DNA from: Agrocybe praecox
Lineage: Eukaryota; Basidiomycota; Agaricomycetes; Agaricales; Agrocybaceae
Direction of reading: 5' to 3'
Length of the DNA: 64,000 nucleotides
Assembly (NCBI GenBank): GCA_964017145.1
Contig: OZ024849.1
Location: 992,001-1,056,000 of the forward strand
In this document: in pieces, positions 59,201 through 64,000 of the stretch
How positions within the stretch are numbered: position 1 is the first letter of the stretch
How the letters are laid out: each line of letters opens with the position of its first letter
Translations under genes and position numbers: made by a program
Notes under the pieces: model-generated
What the model was told of the DNA's origin: nothing
Databases searched by the model: none
What the model saw: the letters and a program-made list of their open reading frames with translations, nothing else

Positions 59201-60390
59201 CCCACGCATACGCCTTGTACGAAAACGACGACTACTGTCCTTAAGAAAACATACGTTCAGGACCGGATTTTAGGGATCAAAGAGCATGGGTTGAGTTAAA
59301 GGACCAACCACTGGGTGAGTGACTCAACAAGCGCCTATACATCTACCTCGTTTCCTTAATACGTTGAACATGCGGAATTCATATGGGAGCGATCTTTTCA
59401 CTAATCAGTTGCTTTAGGAATGGTTTTGAAAACCATGTCAGCTTTTGAATTTTTTCACTTCAACTACGCAATGCCAAACACCACTATACTGAAACTCTCC
59501 ACCGTCGAGCGTTTATTGATGGGATTGGTTAGTGGCAAGGCCGCTCAGATATAAGAGACCATGGTGGCGATGTTTCGGTGCTCAACGGCAATGGTATGTG
59601 CCTTTTCATCATTGCAGTCCATTGAAGAGCTGATTACCTACAGGCCTAGGCATCCGATATATCTATGCTACCCATTCACAATGAGAATGGTACTTCACAA
59701 AATTCCGATGAATGTATAAGAAGTGTGCATCTTATCAGTGTTGTGATGTTCATTTACATCCCTCAAATGCACTTCAAAGTAAATTCCTGTGCCAACATTG
59801 AGCCCGCCGGCGCCCTATGTATTGCCTGACATACATATTGGCAATATCATTGTATATATGTACGTGCTTAAAACCATCTTGCTTACACGGCCCATATACT
59901 GTCACTTCCAGGTTATTGAACCATTATTTCTAGGTGGCGAATCAAGATAAAGCAAAGACGACCGGCGCTTCTGAGGTGTATCAAGCCTTCTCTCCTACAT
60001 TGATAAGATCATTTGACAAATTCCCACACATCTATATGTTGACTCAAACATGACCACAGGTTCGACAGAACATATAAAGATAATTAATGATGTTGTTTCG
60101 TATTGGTGTGCGCCTTACGATAAAATCTAAACTTCTATCCAAGAATTCAAGTATGTAACGACTAATTACATTTTCCAGAAATTCATGGCTTCAGCCAGCT
60201 CGCTCATAGTTTCCTGTGTTTGGCATGTTCTTCATGACGAATCATATGAAACCAGAACAGGCTAATTTCTCGAAAATCTAGAAGTAAAGAAGAAGAAACA
60301 GTTGCTTGCTGTACTCGCTGCCGGTCACGATTTCCTCCTAGCTAGAACAGTTTGATGTCGAGAAGCTACATGTTGTGTACATGTAGGCCG
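56300..60390. other. Long stretch without a supportable gene
   Basis: A 277-codon plus frame (56952-57785) and overlapping minus frames at 57430-58000 coincide with a local GC-rich patch (57400-57760), but none shows a domain, consistent splice signals or a protein-like pattern I can defend. Fragments such as the minus-strand YPVFVFFNDPRKRESDKIG (about 58330) hint at old coding DNA. Nothing else can be supported. Confidence 0.4.
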
Positions 60391-60399
60391 TCAGAGCTT

Positions 60400-60469
60400 C
60401 ATCTCACGCTAGTGCAAACCCCGTGAGTCGCGAGCCGGGAACAAATCCCGAATAAACATAAAAGGAAGA
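60400..60469 (+). promoter_or_regulatory. Upstream element A plus TATA-like box, locus 5
   Basis: CATCTCACGCTAGTGCAAAC then CCCGTGAGTCGCGAG, followed by AACATAAAAGGAAGA at 60455. The ATG of 7TM-5 is at 60580. No element B copy is visible 300-350 bp further upstream at this locus. Confidence 0.65.
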
Positions 60470-60579
60470 TATCGGCCAAGTAAGTTTAGTTTCTTTTCGA
60501 CTTACTTTCGCATATTTCCTGCTCACTTCTGTACCCAAAGTGCACAGGCGTGCTTCTCCTTCTCCTACGGCGCAGATCT

Positions 60580-61726
60580 ATGGCTCAAATTCCAGACCTG
60601 AGCTGGTTCAGTGGGTTAATTTTAGTGTTCGTCCGAAGCAAATTCTGACCATTTGAATTTGCACAGTTTCTCTGTGTATTGCGCACACTCTCGCATTAAC
60701 AGGCTCAGTCTATCGTTCATGGAGCAAGCTTAAGACTCGTCAAGTTTGGTGGGATGAACCATTCTATGTCGTTGCTACGGCATTCAACCTCATCCTATTT
60801 GGAGGCTTATTTCTGGCCCGTGAGTGGCTGTCTGCTGGCAATGAAACACCAATTGATGCATGTCCAGGTATCCATGATTCCAATCAAGAACCAGTCTCCA
60901 CCGCCGCATACATTGTCACTCTCACCTCCTACTTCATGGTGATTTGGTATGTTTTTCTTATCTTCCCAACTGTTCTCTCAACTCTGTATATACTAGGGTT
61001 ACTCGTGCTGGTGTATTAATGTCACTTGTCCGCGCTCTCGCGTCATTCGCCGACAGAGTTCGGGCAGATGTCATATTTACATTCATCCTTGTGTTGACGG
61101 GTGTAGCATTTTCCATTGGGGGCACAATATACAGTTTGACGAAAGCACAAGGAGTCCAGCGTGTTCCGTTACCATTCGTTGCAGTAGCCCTTGCTTGTAA
61201 GTAATAGAGTATCTTTTGACCCCATGTATGCTGGACTAATCATAGTGCAGGCGATATCATAGCAGACTTTTACATAGCAGTTACCACGTACATATTTTTC
61301 ATGACAACCCCTCTGCTTCTGCCTCTCAAAATTTTCTCGATGGTCAGCTTCTACGGCCCTTTATTGGCTACGGTCATCACAACTACTTCCTGGGCTCTAT
61401 CAATCACAATATTTTCCCCAAACCTTCGTACTCACATATACATGCTTAACATCTCCGTGAGTGAAGAGCTGATAGACACTTACAGCAGTGCTGATTGTTT
61501 GTAAAAGGCGTGTTGTTCTGTGGCCATGGGCGGCTTACCTGCCATTATGCGCCCTATATACAACCATCTGTTTCCTAGGACCGAAGAGTCTACACCAGAT
61601 CCGGGGGATCAACCGCCACTAGCGTTTCCGTATGTCAATCAGCACCCTGGACTTTCCAGTGTCTTAACTCTAACAGAAGTGATTACCGACTCGTCGCATT
61701 CGAGGTCCCGCTCTGTTCCTTCGTAG
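60580..61726 (+). CDS. Seven-transmembrane protein 5
   Basis: Paralogue of 7TM-1 with the same exon plan. Exon 1 MAQIPDLSWF (ATG 60580, GTGGGT donor). TM1-2: SLCIAHTLALTGSVYRSWSK, WWDEPFYVVATAFNLILFGG. TM3: AAYIVTLTSYFMVIW, then VTRAGVLMSLVRALASFADR. TM4: IFTFILVLTGVAFSIGGTIY. TM5: GDIIADFYIAVTTYIFFMTT. TM6: GPLLATVITTTSWALSITIF. TM7: ACCSVAMGGLPAIMRPIYNH. The tail has SSVLTLTEVITDSS and ends RSRSVPS at 61726. All introns are short with clean GT..AG ends, and frames join, so the gene looks intact. Residues shared with the other copies include WW-(D/E), TRAG, GP-L, NIS and SVAM. Confidence 0.7.
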
Positions 61727-62248
61727 AATGTCTGCTTGGAAGATTTAATGTACACCTGCACCCTTCTCCTGTGTATATTCCTCTCTTTATAATTGTCTAA
61801 TTGTTGTGACTACTTAGTACCCAATGATTCTTGTTATTATAGTATCGCCTGCTATTTCTCATAACGCTGTATATACATGTTAGAATATGCCTGACATCAA
61901 TTTCATTATTTATTTATCAAATATGTAGCTCGGCGAACTGCCAAAAGGTGGCCACAGAGAACCGAGAGTCAGATAGAATCGAGACCAGTAGAGCCACAAC
62001 AACAGCAATTTATTTTCTTGTCTGTGTGGTTATAATATGTGAATTATTCGTACTAGGCAAGACAGCCTTGAATACGCGCCGAAGAAGAGCTGATTATGGG
62101 ATCTACCCATGGCCAATACGTCGAGAAATGAGCGAGTGGAAGTCGCGTACGGATCTATTAAGTCCTTGATTATCCGTCGAAACAGCAATCATCTTCAAAG
62201 TACCATTCTGGATCTTCTCCCAGTCGCTCAGGTATACTGAAAGCTGTG

Positions 62249-62882
62249 TCAAGCCGTCTTAGTCAAGCCACACCATGGAAACCGTATAGAAATAATTGTC
62301 AAGTTGACAAAGACTAACCTTGACGTTCTCCCAGATCCTTCCAGTGACGTAGTCACGATGTTGAAGTTCATCGGCGCTGCCAATGTTGTCGAGGAGGGGA
62401 CCACCGAAACCATGGAGAGCCTCAGCAAAGAACTTAACCTTGGCATCTGTGTTCTTGGGGTCAACAAGCCAGTGGGGTGGACCTGGGCCTTCTCAAGGTC
62501 AATGGCGCTGGCGTCAATTTCCATGGCAAGCTTCTGTCCATCACCAGTGCAGTGGTCCGCTAGGCTCAAAACACAGCAGTGACGTGGATATCATCTGTAT
62601 GGCGGTTGAAAACCTTGCGTCCGCAAGAAAGGTGACCGTCCTTGTCCCAATATAATCGTTGAGGGAGATATCGAGTGCTTTTATATATGAGCGTTCGAAC
62701 TCACAAGGAGCCAGCCTCATTCGGGTCCCGGCATGGGTGTGACCACGAGTCTGGAATGTCTCTGCGATCATATTCAAAACCTTGGACTTGAACAATCTGC
62801 TAGACTTCGATAGTGGACCAGCAAGCGGTGTGACAGGACATGCTCTCGCCAGTAGGAGAAAGAAAAATTCTATGATAATCAT
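62249..62882 (-). pseudogene. Fumarate reductase (FAD-dependent, Osm1/Frd type) fragment, broken
   Basis: The family reduces fumarate to succinate with FAD in the cytosol or mitochondria. Minus-strand segments GDGQKLAMEIDASAIDLEKA and QVHPTGL, then in the next frame VDPKNTDAKVKFFAEALHGF, GGPLLDN and ADELQHRDYVTGRIWENVK, match the conserved region around the active site (HPTG; ADELQHRDYVTG is typical). One base is missing between HPTGL and DPK, residues between LLDN and ADEL are lost, and the FAD-binding N-terminus is not found upstream, where only weak matches (about 62600-62880) remain. The segment is more GC-rich than its surroundings. It is a dead fragment. Confidence 0.7.
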
Positions 62883-62944
62883 TGGGTTAGTGTTACTTCT
62901 TTTACTGCTATTTCTTTAATACGTGTTCTGATTCTTTACTCTGA

Positions 62945-63300
62945 TCAGCAGGACGACGGACGTAAGCAGCACCAGGTGTGTCTCCGAGGCTGGTCGTTGA
63001 GCACTAGCACGGTGACCTCGGTCGCTGAAGAAGGAGGTTCATGTCCCTTATAATTATGCCAGACGTTTCTCGTGAGTAGCCCATAGCGAGTAACGTCTGG
63101 AAATACAAGAAGGCTAGCGGTGAGAAGAAAACTCGTCGAACCTAGGGGGAAAAACGATCCACTTACCTGTGCAACAAACCCAAATATCCCACTCATAATT
63201 AGGAACGCCAACCAATGCAGTCTAGTCGGCACAACGAACGGTGTCTTAGCAATTATAAAGATCAGCTTTTTTTGATAAGAGAAAATAACGGTCGGCATAA
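62945..63300 (-). pseudogene. EamA/DMT-type transporter remnant
   Basis: EamA proteins are ten-TM drug/metabolite transporters. An exon with RLHWLAFLIMSGIFGFVAQ ends at a GTAAGT donor (about 63172). After an intron ending TTTCCAG, the next exon reads TLLAMGYSRETSG, matching the family pair GFxAQ / TLLTxGLQRE. The frame then breaks (stop within about 20 codons; the other open frame is not family-like). Upstream DNA to 63744 has an open frame but no clear transporter helices. Probably a truncated pseudogene; the assignment rests on two adjacent motifs and their intron. Confidence 0.5.
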
Positions 63301-64000
63301 GAAAACCGACATACCCAACAGTCGAAATAAAAACGAGAAGCGTAGAGAAAATGTCATCAAATGCAACGGTTTCCTATCGCGCGGATGCTCGTATATCGGA
63401 TGCTCGTATATGCACCTGTAGCGCCTAGGACAGTTCGAGCGACGGTCTGATGAAAGAGTAACAAATGGGAGCATTTCTCTGTTTAAAAGCTTTATGATAT
63501 GGGTCGGGGTGATATGAGTGGAATTGCACATACCGTCTGCCACCGCCTTCTGCATTGGATGAATCAATCCAACAGCTACACCTATTCGGCTAGATGAGGC
63601 AACACAACTCTTAACGGCGCGTACATATCTAAGCTTTGAACGGAGCCTGATTGATATCGAGCCGTGATGAGGCACTAGCTGGAGTCTGTTCGGTTCGAAA
63701 CAAGAATCTGGTCCTCTGGACGTTCGGGGTATGATGAAAACCACGTGCCCGGGATGTAATATTCTCTGCGATCATATTCGAAACTTTCTCTAGAGGTATA
63801 TTCCAAAATAGATCACTGGTTATAAATCAAATTTTATCTGGGATCAAATCTGGAAATAATTTGAGAGTAAATGGATATAGACTCCCTGAACATAATAAGA
63901 GATTATTGAGAGTTGATTACTCATTTACTCGGAATTTGATCCAGAGAAATAATTCGCTCACATTCCGGGCCTAATTCAAATAATTTCAAGTTTTGATCTA

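Overview
The window looks like nuclear DNA of a filamentous basidiomycete, most likely an agaricomycete. Genes are split by many short introns (about 45-65 nt, GT..AG, CTAA-type branch sites) and there are no bacterial-style operons. The mobile element is of the CACTA/Tnp2 type common in mushroom-forming fungi, and the recognisable single-copy genes (endopolyphosphatase, GATA factor, fumarate reductase, EamA transporter) are of fungal type. I cannot name the species. Splice sites were called by eye, so exon edges are approximate.

Layout. 1-3 kb: a coiled-coil protein gene (+) behind a pyrimidine-rich promoter tract. 3-5.5 kb: a decayed endopolyphosphatase gene (-). 5.7-6.9 kb: an unrecognised exon pair and a stop-ridden reading frame. 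7.1-14.6 kb: three consecutive minus-strand genes that share a C-terminal domain with a G-[HD]-[IV]-H-[FI]-H motif (GHIH family) behind long unrelated disordered N-termini; a fourth, short member lies at 22.7-23.1 kb. 14.6-22.6 kb: a Tnp2 transposase gene and a transposon-companion gene, with a WD40-like gene between them. 23.5-24.9 kb and 28.1-29.6 kb: two more WD40-like genes, flanking an F-box gene at 26.1-27.6 kb. 29.8-32 kb: tandemly repeated non-coding DNA.

32.4-61.7 kb: five dispersed copies of a seven-transmembrane protein family (two on +, three on -), one frameshifted, plus one 3' fragment. Between them sit a large intact gene of unknown function (43.65-46.38 kb), a decayed GATA zinc-finger gene, and long stretches with no supportable gene. 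All five copies have the same proximal upstream motif (CATCTCACGCTA...CCCCGTG-like) about 115-315 bp before the ATG; four also carry a second motif about 310-340 bp further upstream. 62.2-63.7 kb: remnants of a fumarate reductase and an EamA-type transporter.

Overall this reads as a fast-evolving accessory compartment: conserved housekeeping-type genes are broken, while lineage-specific families (7TM, GHIH, WD40-like, F-box) are duplicated. The best candidates for undescribed biology are the 7TM family with its conserved promoter module and the GHIH family. A third signal is the striking excess of TGATCATG palindromes in non-coding DNA.
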